Assembly (NCBI GenBank): GCA_963791425.1
Contig: CAWBSE010000003.1
Location: forward strand, 744,001 to 808,000
DNA: 64,000 bases
Direction: 5' to 3'
Source of the DNA: DATBLE01 sp963791425
GTDB taxonomy: Bacteria; Actinomycetota; Thermoleophilia; Gaiellales; Gaiellaceae
The first letter of the stretch is position 1; each line of letters opens with the position of its first letter. This document shows positions 56,521 through 63,188 of this stretch, one piece after another. The notes beneath the pieces were generated by a model. It did not search any database and was not told where the DNA came from. It worked only from the letters and a program-made list of their open reading frames with translations. The translations under genes and the position numbers were made by a program.

Positions 56521-57139
56521 CCTGGACGCCGTCACGGTCGACGGCTACGGCACGCTGGTCACGCTGATCGATCCGGTGCCGAGCCTCGTCGGCTCGCTCG
56601 CGGAGCGCAGGGTCGATCGCGACCCCGAGGTCGTGGGCGCGGCCTTCCGCGCCGAGGTCGGCTACTACCGGCCGCGGTCGCTCGACGGCCGGGACGCCGA
56701 ATCGCTCGCCGAGCTGCGGCTCGCTTGCACCGGCGTCTTCCTGCAGGCGGCCGGGGCCGACATCGAGCCGGAATCGTTCATTGACGCGTTCATCGCGTCG
56801 ATCCGCTTCGAGCCGATCGCCGGCGCGCTCGAGACCCTCGCCTCGCTGCGAGCGCGTGGCATCGACCTTGCTGTCGTCTCGAACTGGGACGTGGGGCTCG
56901 AGGAGCATCTGGAGCGGCTCGGCGCCGCTCGCCTCTTCTCGACGATCGTGACCAGCGCCGAGGCCGGCGCGGCGAAGCCCGACCCGGCGATCTTCCGGGT
57001 CGCACTCGACCGCCTCGGGGTCGACCCGGCTCGCGCCGTTCACATCGGGGACGAGCCCGAGGACGCCGAGGGCGCCGCGGCCGCGGGCCTGGGCTTCCTC
57101 TCCGTCCCGCTGGCGACGGCGTTCGAGGGCTGGAAGTGA
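56507..57139 (+). CDS. HAD-superfamily hydrolase
   Basis: Encodes 210 residues. Motif I is AVTVDGYGTLVTL near 8 (nucleophile Asp; the DxD acid is Tyr, as in haloacid dehalogenase types), motif II VVSNWDVGLEEHLERLG near 122, motif III Lys in AGAAKPDPAIFRVALDRLGV near 150 and motif IV HIGDEPEDAEGAAAAGLGFL near 178. The cap is inserted after motif I. It acts on a small phosphate or halide substrate in the cytosol; the GYGTL form suggests haloacid-dehalogenase-like chemistry, but most are phosphatases. ATG overlaps the upstream lipoprotein gene by 14 bases. Confidence 0.85.
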   Translation: MRFADLDAVTVDGYGTLVTLIDPVPSLVGSLAERRVDRDPEVVGAAFRAEVGYYRPRSLDGRDAESLAELRLACTGVFLQAAGADIEPESFIDAFIASIRFEPIAGALETLASLRARGIDLAVVSNWDVGLEEHLERLGAARLFSTIVTSAEAGAAKPDPAIFRVALDRLGVDPARAVHIGDEPEDAEGAAAAGLGFLSVPLATAFEGWK

Positions 57140-57789
57140 TTCCGCTCCGCGGCAACAAGCTGACAGCGTGGATCATCCTCGTCTCGGTCCTCGCGCTGCT
57201 CGGCTACGCGGGCCGGGCATCCGGAGGCAAGCCGCCGAAGGACGCCGCCTATCTCTACTCGACGGCGGCGTCGGGGGCGGTGCAGTACGCGATCATCCTG
57301 GCGATCGTCCTGCTGATCGCGCGGCCCGACTGGGTGTTACTCGCCCTCCGTCGCCCGACAAACTGGCGCGGCACGCTCGTCGCGATCGTGATCACGATCG
57401 TTGCCGTCTACAGCGTCAGCGCGATCGTCTCCATCTTCGCCGACCCCGGCGCCGAACAAGGGCTCACGCCGAAACAATGGGACTCGGGTCGGGCCGTACC
57501 CTTTGCGGTCAACTTCATCGTCTTCGTCGCGGTCGCACCCGCCGTCGAAGAGTTGACCTTCCGAGGGCTCGGCTACTCACTGCTGGAGCCGCTCGGTCGC
57601 CTCACCGCGATCCTCTGGGTGGGCATTGCCTTCGGCCTTGCCCACGGACTCCTCGAGGGCCTGCCGATCCTGATCGTCTTCGGCTGTGGGTTGGCGTTCA
57701 TCCGCGCTCGCTCTGACAGCGTCTACCCCGGAATGGTCGTCCACGCTGCCTTCAACGCGTTCGCGCTGATCGTCGCCGTCACCAAGTAA
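57136..57789 (+). CDS. CPBP family intramembrane metalloprotease (Rce1/Abi-like)
   Basis: Encodes 217 residues with about seven hydrophobic helices. Motif 1 is FVAVAPAVEELTFRGLGYSL near 135 (EExxxR), motif 2 is ILWVGIAFGLAHGLLEGL near 160 (FxxxH), motif 3 is VHAAFNAFALIVAV near 204 (HxxxN). These three mark the CPBP/Rce1 family of intramembrane proteases, active as CAAX-type processing enzymes or in stress and immunity functions. The GTG overlaps the HAD stop (GTGA). It ends the 54455-57789 operon. Confidence 0.88.
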   Translation: MIPLRGNKLTAWIILVSVLALLGYAGRASGGKPPKDAAYLYSTAASGAVQYAIILAIVLLIARPDWVLLALRRPTNWRGTLVAIVITIVAVYSVSAIVSIFADPGAEQGLTPKQWDSGRAVPFAVNFIVFVAVAPAVEELTFRGLGYSLLEPLGRLTAILWVGIAFGLAHGLLEGLPILIVFGCGLAFIRARSDSVYPGMVVHAAFNAFALIVAVTK

Positions 57790-57808
57790 CGACGACAGGC
57801 GGCGTGAT

Positions 57809-57814
57809 TATGCT
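57809..57814 (+). promoter_or_regulatory. putative -10 box (TATGCT) of the L,D-transpeptidase gene
   Basis: TATGCT ends 7 nt before GTG 57822. It decides the start: the upstream GTG (57804) and ATG (57810) would lie before or inside the box. Confidence 0.5.
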
Positions 57815-57821
57815 CTCGGCC

Positions 57822-58964
57822 GTGGGTCGCCGTCTCCTTCCGCTCGTCCTCTTGCTGCTCGCGTTTCCGGCCGCGGCCGGAGCGACCTCGCCCAGCCTCA
57901 CGCTGAAGGGGCCGAAGGCGACGACGTACCTGCACAAGATCGACCTCGTCGGACGGCTGACGCCCGCGGCTCCCGACGCCCGCCTGCGGCTGATGCGCGG
58001 GTCGGCGCTCATCGCCACCACGCGCGCGCGCCCGGACGGGAGCTTCCACTTCGTCGTCCACCTCGCGAACCCCGGCCCTTTCCACGTCGCCTGGCTGACC
58101 GCCCGCTCGAACGAGGTCACGGTGCGTATCCGGCCGACGCTGAAGGCGTCGCTGGTCGGAAGCCTCGTCGCCGGCGCACCGCTGAAGCTCGCCGCCTCCC
58201 TCGTTCCGGTCGAGGCCGGCCGCGTACGCGTCCAGGTGATCCGCGGCGGGCAGGTCGGCTTCGACCGCAGCTTCGCCGGCGGCGCCAGGGTCGCGCTCGG
58301 GACGCAGCAGATCGGCAAGGTCGAGGTGCGGCTGACCACGCTGCCGCGGCCCGGCTGGGACAGCGTCAGCCAGAAGCTGAGCGCGACGCTCCTTCCGCCG
58401 AACCTCTCGGAGGGCATGACGAGCCCGGCCGTGACCCAACTGGCCCGCCAGTTGGCTGCGCTCCACTACGCCGTCCCGTCGTTCTCCTCGACGTTCAGCT
58501 ACGACCTGGTCGAGAGCGTCTGGGCATTCCAGAAGGTGCAGGGCCTCGACCGCACCGGCTCCGTCGACGCGGCGTTCTGGACGAAGCTCCAGAACCCGAG
58601 GATCCCGACCGCGCGGTACTCGGACCCGGCCGACCACATCGAGGTCGACAAGACGCACCAGGTCCTCTACATCGTCCGCGGCGGGCAGATCACGATGATC
58701 TCCCCCGTCGCGACCGCGGGCATCGCCGGCTACTACACGCCCGAGGGACGGTTTGCGATCTACCGGAAGGTGACGGGTTGGGACCACAGCCCGCTCGGCG
58801 TCCTGTACGACCCGATGTACTTCACCGGCGGCTACGCCATCCACGGCGGCGACCCGGTACCGCCCTATCCGGCCTCGCACGGCTGCGTGCGGGTACCGGA
58901 CTTCGTGATCCTCCGGCTCTTCGATGTCGAGCCGTTCGGCGAAGCGGTCTACGTCTACTCGTAG
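57822..58964 (+). CDS. L,D-transpeptidase (YkuD) with peptidoglycan-binding domain
   Basis: Encodes 380 residues from GTG 57822, which gives a clean signal peptide (RRLLPLVLLLLAFPAAAGA, cleavage near 22) and follows a TATGCT box. Residues 30-190 form two Ig-like domains (LTLKGPKATTYLHKIDLVGR, LKASLVGSLVAGAPLKLAAS). A peptidoglycan-binding domain 1 follows near 195-250 (SPAVTQLARQLAALHYAVPS, FQKVQGLDRTGSVDAAFW), then YkuD with HIEVDKTHQVLYIVRGGQIT and the active site GGYAIHGGDPVPPYPASHGC near 355 (HG...SHGCVR). It forms 3-3 cross-links in the cell wall. Followed 5 bases later by a strong hairpin. Confidence 0.92.
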   Translation: MGRRLLPLVLLLLAFPAAAGATSPSLTLKGPKATTYLHKIDLVGRLTPAAPDARLRLMRGSALIATTRARPDGSFHFVVHLANPGPFHVAWLTARSNEVTVRIRPTLKASLVGSLVAGAPLKLAASLVPVEAGRVRVQVIRGGQVGFDRSFAGGARVALGTQQIGKVEVRLTTLPRPGWDSVSQKLSATLLPPNLSEGMTSPAVTQLARQLAALHYAVPSFSSTFSYDLVESVWAFQKVQGLDRTGSVDAAFWTKLQNPRIPTARYSDPADHIEVDKTHQVLYIVRGGQITMISPVATAGIAGYYTPEGRFAIYRKVTGWDHSPLGVLYDPMYFTGGYAIHGGDPVPPYPASHGCVRVPDFVILRLFDVEPFGEAVYVYS

Positions 58965-58968
58965 TCGC

Positions 58969-58993
58969 GCGGGGGAACCCCTGGTTCCCCCGC
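58969..58993. terminator. hairpin terminator after the L,D-transpeptidase gene
   Basis: GCGGGGGAACC (58969-58979) pairs perfectly with GGTTCCCCCGC (58983-58993) around a 3-base loop. A second 7-bp hairpin, GCCGGGC-CAA-GCCCGGC, lies at 59052-59068. The rest of the 152-base gap up to 59116 shows nothing else except the TAGGCT box. Confidence 0.75.
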
Positions 58994-59102
58994 CGAAGCC
59001 GAGCCGGCGACGGGCGCGCGTCCACGGTCGCCTCTCCTGAGCGAGCCTCCCGCCGGGCCAAGCCCGGCTCCGGCGGTGGATCGCCGCTGCCTCCGACACG
59101 CA

Positions 59103-59108
59103 TAGGCT
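59103..59108 (+). promoter_or_regulatory. putative -10 box (TAGGCT) of the PrcB-like gene
   Basis: TAGGCT ends 8 nt before GTG 59117, with no Shine-Dalgarno sequence. Confidence 0.45.
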
Positions 59109-59116
59109 CTGTTGCC

Positions 59117-59581
59117 GTGAGAGTGAAGGCCGGAGTGATCGGGGTCGTCGTCGTGGCAATCGGGGTGGGCGTGATCTGGACGCAGGTGGTCGCGGGCGGG
59201 TCGAAGCGGCTGCCCTGGCAGGACGAGACGGCACGAATGGGACCGGTGCTCTGGCCGAAGTCCGTCACACGGTCGTTCTGGAAGCAGGGTCAGATGACCC
59301 GCTACCTCGCTCGCACCTTCCCGCGCGGAGCACCGAAGGTTCCGCCGTTCGACTTCGCCCACCGGCGGCTCATCCTCGTCGCCGCGGGGCCGCGGTCGAG
59401 CACCGGTTACGGGGTGAGGATCGTCCGGATCACCGAGCGGCGGAGCACGATCGACGTGCTCGCGCGGGAGGCGACGCCGTCACTCGGGAGCGGCGCCACG
59501 CCGCGGCTGACCTCGCCGTACCGGTTGATCACGATCCCCGCGACCTCGAAACGCGTTTACGTACAGTGGGCAGGGCGATGA
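59117..59581 (+). CDS. membrane-anchored protein with PrcB_C-like domain
   Basis: Encodes 154 residues. One N-terminal TM helix or signal anchor (AGVIGVVVVAIGVGVIWTQV, about 5-24). The C-terminal 85 residues read PPFDFAHRRLILVAAGPRSS, then TGYGVRIVRITERRSTIDV and LTSPYRLITIPATSKRVYVQ, matching the PrcB C-terminal domain (strand, conserved T-G-G/T-G-Y turn, R-E-x-x-P, T-x-P-Y). PrcB is a subunit of a spirochaete protease complex; elsewhere the role of this domain is unknown. GTG start at 59117 with a TAGGCT box. The chorismate mutase gene follows with ATGA overlap. Confidence 0.7.
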   Translation: MRVKAGVIGVVVVAIGVGVIWTQVVAGGSKRLPWQDETARMGPVLWPKSVTRSFWKQGQMTRYLARTFPRGAPKVPPFDFAHRRLILVAAGPRSSTGYGVRIVRITERRSTIDVLAREATPSLGSGATPRLTSPYRLITIPATSKRVYVQWAGR

Positions 59582-59865
59582 GCGGCGCCCCCGACGATCC
59601 GATCCTCGGCGAGCTCCGCGAGCAGGTCTCGGAGGCGGACCGCGCGATCGTCGACGAGATAAACGCGAGGCTGGAGCTCGTCGCCCGGATCAAGGCGCAC
59701 AAGGATGCGAACGGGATCGGCTTCCTCGACCCCGCGCGCGAGCAGTCGATGCTCGAGGATCTGGCGCAGACGAATCGCGGACCGCTCTCCGCCGAAGGAT
59801 TGCAGGAGCTCTTCACGTTCATCCTCGACCTCTCCAAGCGAGAGGTCGCACGCGAGACGCCCTAG
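59578..59865 (+). CDS. chorismate mutase, AroQ type
   Basis: Encodes 95 residues, an all-helical AroQ-class chorismate mutase. LGELREQVSEADRAIVDEIN at the start, INARLELVARIKAHKDANGI near 30 (Arg, Lys active-site residues), GFLDPAREQSMLEDL near 50 (D-x-x-R-E), and GPLSAEGLQELFTFILDLSK near 70 fit the AroQ pattern (L-R-x-x-I-D, N-x-R, K, P-x-R-E-x-x-x-L). It rearranges chorismate to prephenate for Phe and Tyr synthesis. Stand-alone cytosolic form. ATG overlaps the PrcB-like stop. The 3' end overlaps the convergent DUF151 stop by 4 bases. Confidence 0.85.
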   Translation: MSGAPDDPILGELREQVSEADRAIVDEINARLELVARIKAHKDANGIGFLDPAREQSMLEDLAQTNRGPLSAEGLQELFTFILDLSKREVARETP

Positions 59866-60353
59866 TTGTCTTCTTCCCCCTCGACCGCGAATTCGTCAGG
59901 CGTGACCTGGTCGAGGAACTTGCGGAACTCGTCGACGATCTCTTCCTCGTTGACCTCTTCGCCCTCGAACTCGATTGCCGACTCCTCGATCACCTTGTCG
60001 TCGGCGTAGATCGGCGCCTCGGCCCGGACCGCCAGCGCGATCGCGTCGGACGGGCGCGAGTCGATCTCGATCTCCGACCCGTCCTGCTGGATCGTGATGC
60101 TTGCGTAGAAGGTGTTGTCACGGAGCTCGGTGACCGTGATCCTGGTCACGCGGGCCTCCAGCTCGGAGAGCATCGACGTGACGAGGTCGTGCGTCATCGG
60201 CCGCGGCGTGCTGGCGCCCTGGAGCTTCATCAGGATCGCCGCCGCCTCGGGATGGCCGATCCAGATCGGCAGGAACTTGTTGCCCTCGGCCGTCTTCAAC
60301 AAGACGATCGGCTGCTTGCCGACGATGTCGAAGCTGACGCCGTAGATGTGCAT
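59862..60353 (-). CDS. DUF151/bifunctional nuclease family protein
   Basis: Encodes 163 residues from ATG 60353; TTG 60362 and TTG 60371 are in-frame alternatives near the GGAGG at about 60373-60377. The conserved opening GVSFDIVGKQPIVLLKTAEG, then FLPIWIGHPEAAAILMKLQG near 35, RPMTHDLVTSMLSELEARVT near 58 and SEIEIDSRPSDAIALAVRAE near 100 match DUF151 (BFN; the IxSRPSDAIALA motif is diagnostic). The acidic C-terminal tail (FEGEEVNEEEIVDEF) is typical of actinobacterial members. RNase/DNase activity is reported for some plant homologues; bacterial role unclear. Confidence 0.88.
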   Translation of the reverse strand: MHIYGVSFDIVGKQPIVLLKTAEGNKFLPIWIGHPEAAAILMKLQGASTPRPMTHDLVTSMLSELEARVTRITVTELRDNTFYASITIQQDGSEIEIDSRPSDAIALAVRAEAPIYADDKVIEESAIEFEGEEVNEEEIVDEFRKFLDQVTPDEFAVEGEEDN

Positions 60354-60425
60354 CTCGTGCAATCGACCCAAGCCTCCACTTGATCTTAGCCAAGGGCCTC
60401 ATCGCGCAAACGGAGCACCGACGTC

Positions 60426-60458
60426 TCTCATCTTGCTCTCATGGCGCTTCGGCACGCT
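60426..60458 (+). promoter_or_regulatory. response-regulator-type tandem repeat and -10 box ahead of the ferric reductase operon
   Basis: TCTCAT occurs at 60426-60431 and 60437-60442, an exact 11-base period typical of OmpR/PhoB-family binding sites. A weak -10, CACGCT (60453-60458), lies 7 nt before GTG 60466. With a leaderless start the repeats span about -40 to -24, the place of the -35 box, as for a directly activated promoter. Confidence 0.5.
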
Positions 60459-60465
60459 GAGAGGC

Positions 60466-61854
60466 GTGACCCAGGTCGGCGCATCCTCAACGCTCGCCCG
60501 GGCGGCCGCCCGTCCATCCGAAGCCCGCTTCGTCCCCGGCCGGGCGGCCGTCTCGGTCACCGTGCTCGGTCTGCTGATCGGCAATGCGGTCGTGATCACA
60601 TGGCTGTGGGTGGGCGGCGGCGGCATCTCGAGCGTCCACTCGACCGGCGACGCCTTCACGAGCATCGGCCGCCTGACAGGGCTGTTCGCCGCCTATCTGG
60701 CCCTGGTCGAGGTGGTGCTGCTCGCGCGGGTCCCATGGATCGAGCGGCTGGTCGGCTTCGACCGGCTCACGGTCTGGCACCGGCGCAACGGTCACGCCGT
60801 CCTCTGGCTCGTGCTCGCGCACGTGGTCGCGATCCTGATCGGCTACGCGGCTCTCGACAGGCTGTCGTTCCCGGCCGAGGTGCAGACGATGACCACGAGC
60901 TATCCCGGCATGGTCACGGCCTGGGTCGGCACCGGGCTGCTGATCGCCGTGGTCGTCTCGTCGGTGGTGATCGTCAAGCGCAGGCTCCCCTACGAGCTCT
61001 GGTACGTCGTCCACATCTCCGCCTACGCCGGGATCGCGCTCGCCTGGTTCCACCAGATCCCGACCGGCAACGAGCTCGTGCTCAACACCATGGTCGACGA
61101 CTACTGGAAGAGCCTGTACGTCGCGACGCTCGCCCTGGTCGTCGTCTTCCGTCTCGCAGCGCCGGTCGTCGGCGCCTTCCGCTACCGGCTGCGCGTCACC
61201 GAGGTCGTCTCCGAGGGCCCGGGCGTCGTCTCGCTGCGGATCTCCGGACGCAACCTCGACCGCCTCCGCGCGCGGGCGGGACAGTTCTTCCTCTGGCGGT
61301 TCCTGACCCCGACCCACTGGTGGACTGCCCATCCGTTCTCGCTGTCCGAGGCGCCCGACGGCCGGTCGCTGCGGATCACCGTCAAGGCGCTCGGCGACCA
61401 CAGCGCGGGGCTCGCGTCGATCCGGCCCGGCACCCGCGTCGTCACCGAGGGCCCGTTCGGCGTGTTCACCGCGTCGGCCCAGCGCCGCGACCGCACACTG
61501 CTGGTCGCCGGCGGCATCGGGATCACGCCCGTCCGCGCCCTGCTCGAGGAGGTCCGGGGCGACGTCGCCGTCGTCTACCGCGCCGTGGTCGAGGACGACC
61601 TCGTCCTCCGCGACGAGCTCGAACGGGTCGCCGCCGACCGCGGGGCTGCGCTGCACTACGTGGTCGGCGACCACACAGCGCCCGGGGGAGACCGGCTGCT
61701 CTCGCCCGAGCACCTGGCCGAGCTCGTTCCCGACGTTCGCCGCCGCGAGGTGTTCGTCTGCGGGCCGCCGGCGATGACCGCCGCGATCGAGCGGACCGTC
61801 CGAAAGCTTCACGTCCCCCGCCGTCATGTCCACGTCGAGCGCTTCGCGCTCTGA
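60466..61854 (+). CDS. ferric reductase-like flavocytochrome with FAD/NAD(P)H-binding domain
   Basis: Encodes 462 residues. Six TM helices in residues 25-250 carry bis-haem histidines: TVWHRRNGHAVLWLVLAHVV near 105 and LWYVVHISAYAGIALAWFHQ near 180. The cytosolic half is a ferredoxin-NADP reductase module: FAD motif WWTAHPFSLSEAPDGRSLRI near 285 (HPFS), NAD(P)H loop TLLVAGGIGITPVRALLEEV near 345 (GGxGITP) and end REVFVCGPPAMTAAIERTVR near 430. It moves electrons across the membrane from NAD(P)H to an external acceptor, here probably the FMN-binding protein encoded next. GTG 60466 follows activator-like repeats. Confidence 0.9.
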   Translation: MTQVGASSTLARAAARPSEARFVPGRAAVSVTVLGLLIGNAVVITWLWVGGGGISSVHSTGDAFTSIGRLTGLFAAYLALVEVVLLARVPWIERLVGFDRLTVWHRRNGHAVLWLVLAHVVAILIGYAALDRLSFPAEVQTMTTSYPGMVTAWVGTGLLIAVVVSSVVIVKRRLPYELWYVVHISAYAGIALAWFHQIPTGNELVLNTMVDDYWKSLYVATLALVVVFRLAAPVVGAFRYRLRVTEVVSEGPGVVSLRISGRNLDRLRARAGQFFLWRFLTPTHWWTAHPFSLSEAPDGRSLRITVKALGDHSAGLASIRPGTRVVTEGPFGVFTASAQRRDRTLLVAGGIGITPVRALLEEVRGDVAVVYRAVVEDDLVLRDELERVAADRGAALHYVVGDHTAPGGDRLLSPEHLAELVPDVRRREVFVCGPPAMTAAIERTVRKLHVPRRHVHVERFAL

Positions 61855-61867
61855 GAAAGGAGACCCG

Positions 61868-62275
61868 ATGCGTCGAGCTGTACTCGCACTGCTGAGCGTC
61901 GCCGCGATCGCCATGCCGACCGCGAATGCGCTGGCGACACCACCGAAGAGGACCGTCGCCACCCGCCTCTTCACCGGCCCGGCCGCCCAGGCCAGCCGCT
62001 GGGGGTACGTCCAGGTGACGATCACCGTCCGCAAGACGACGACCACCTTGAACGGGAAGAAGAAGGTGGCGCGGCGCATGACGAACCTCACCGCCACGTC
62101 GCCAGACCACACGTCCCGGTCGGTTCGCATCAACGAGCAGGCGATCCCGATCCTGACGAGCGAGGCGCTGCAGGCCCAGAGCACGAACGTCCAGCTGGTC
62201 TCCGGTGCGACCGACACGAGCTACGCGTTCCAGCAGTCGCTCCAGGGGGCGATCCAGAAGGCGCTCGCCGCGTGA
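61868..62275 (+). CDS. secreted FMN-binding domain protein
   Basis: Encodes 135 residues. Signal peptide RRAVLALLSVAAIAMPTANA (cleavage near 22). The FMN_bind domain follows (GYVQVTITVRKTTTTLNGKK, RSVRINEQAIPILTSEALQA) with the flavinylation motif in QLVSGATDTSYAFQQSLQGA near 112 (SGATxTS; Thr is the FMN attachment site). ApbE encoded directly downstream would attach FMN through a phosphoester bond. The start is set by AAAGGAG 6 nt upstream of ATG 61868, the clearest ribosome site in the window. It is an extracytoplasmic electron carrier fed by the upstream flavocytochrome. Confidence 0.9.
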   Translation: MRRAVLALLSVAAIAMPTANALATPPKRTVATRLFTGPAAQASRWGYVQVTITVRKTTTTLNGKKKVARRMTNLTATSPDHTSRSVRINEQAIPILTSEALQAQSTNVQLVSGATDTSYAFQQSLQGAIQKALAA

Positions 62276-63033
62276 CCACAGCGGCCGTCGCCGTCCCCGG
62301 CATCCGCCTGGTGGAGCACGTGATGGGCATGCCCGTCTATGTGGACATCCGCGATGCAGACGCCGACTCGGACGCGATCGCGCGCATGCTCGCCTGGCTC
62401 CACTGGGTGGACGCCACGTTCAGCACGTTCAAGCCGGAGAGCGAGATCAGCCGGATCGGCCGGGACGGGCTCGCGATCGCCGATGCGCACCCGCACGTCC
62501 AGACCGTGCTCGCCCGCTGCGAGGAGCTCCGCGGCGAGAGCGAGGGGTACTTCGACGCCTACGCCGGCGGATCGCTCGACCCGTCGGGGCTGGTGAAAGG
62601 GTGGTCGGTCGACGAGGCCGCCGAGATCCTCACGGCCGCCGGCCTGCACGACTTCGCGATCAACGCGGGCGGCGACATCCGCCTGCGGGGCGGCGCGCTC
62701 CCGGACGACCACTGGCGGGTCGGCATCCGGCATCCACGCGAGGCGGACAAGGTCGCCGCGGTGGTGGAGGCGAGCGACCTGGCGATCGCGACATCGGGCG
62801 CGTACGCCAGAGGCGACCACGTCATCGACCCGCACACGGGACGAGTCCCCGGAGGCGTTCTCTCCGTGACGGTGACCGGCCCCGAGCTCGCGACCGCCGA
62901 TGCCTACGCGACCGCCGCATTCGCCATGGGCCTGAAAGGCCCGTCCTGGACCGCTGGGCTCACCGGGTACGAGACGATGACCATCACCGCCGACGACCGG
63001 ATCCTGACGACTGCAGGGTTCCCGGCCGTCTAG
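62272..63033 (+). CDS. apbE: FAD:protein FMN transferase ApbE
   Basis: Encodes 253 residues. HVMGMPVYVDIRDADADSD near 16 (the conserved M-G-T/M start), WVDATFSTFKPESEISRIGR near 45, FDAYAGGSLDPSGLVKGWSV near 98 (D-P-S-G-x-V-K-G-W), HDFAINAGGDIRLRGGALPD near 125 (N-x-G-G-D) and AIATSGAYARGDHVIDPHTG near 168 (Mg-binding Asp, DPxTG). It transfers FMN from FAD to Thr of the FMN-binding protein encoded directly upstream. GTG overlaps that gene's stop (GTGA). No signal peptide is visible, so flavinylation probably happens in the cytosol or ApbE is exported with a partner. Confidence 0.95.
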   Translation: MTTAAVAVPGIRLVEHVMGMPVYVDIRDADADSDAIARMLAWLHWVDATFSTFKPESEISRIGRDGLAIADAHPHVQTVLARCEELRGESEGYFDAYAGGSLDPSGLVKGWSVDEAAEILTAAGLHDFAINAGGDIRLRGGALPDDHWRVGIRHPREADKVAAVVEASDLAIATSGAYARGDHVIDPHTGRVPGGVLSVTVTGPELATADAYATAAFAMGLKGPSWTAGLTGYETMTITADDRILTTAGFPAV

Positions 63034-63063
63034 CCCTCGAACGCGGCACCCGTGCGGCATCGC

Positions 63064-63069
63064 TAGAAT
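63064..63069 (+). promoter_or_regulatory. putative -10 box (TAGAAT) of tRNA-Ile
   Basis: TAGAAT lies 10 nt before the tRNA 5' end at 63080. No clear -35 is visible. Confidence 0.5.
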
Positions 63070-63079
63070 CCCGCACCGC

Positions 63080-63153
63080 GGGCGATTAGCTCAGTTGGTT
63101 AGAGCGCCGCTCTGATAAGGCGGAGGTCCGTGGTTCGAATCCACGATCGCCCA
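63080..63153 (+). tRNA. tRNA-Ile (GAT)
   Basis: A 74-nt cloverleaf: acceptor GGGCGAT (63080-63086) with ATCGCCC (63146-63152), discriminator A 63153, D arm GCTCAGTTGGTTAGAGC, anticodon stem CCGCT/GGCGG (one T-G pair) and loop CTGATAA with anticodon GAT at 63114-63116. T arm contains GTTCGAATC. CCA is not encoded. Outside any visible rRNA operon. Confidence 0.97.
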
Positions 63154-63161
63154 TGCCGCAG

Positions 63162-63181
63162 ACCCCCGCACACGCGGGGGT
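63162..63181. terminator. hairpin between tRNA-Ile and the DUF1254 gene
   Basis: CCCCCGC (63163-63169) pairs with GCGGGGG (63174-63180) around ACAC, extended by an A-T pair at 63162/63181. It lies 8 bases after the tRNA and before the convergent stop at 63189. Confidence 0.7.
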
Positions 63182-63188
63182 TCGCCCC

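Noticed and set aside
62205..63089. Alternative plus-strand ORF over apbE
   Set aside because: Arg/Gly-rich frame-shifted shadow of apbE; all ApbE motifs are in the other frame.
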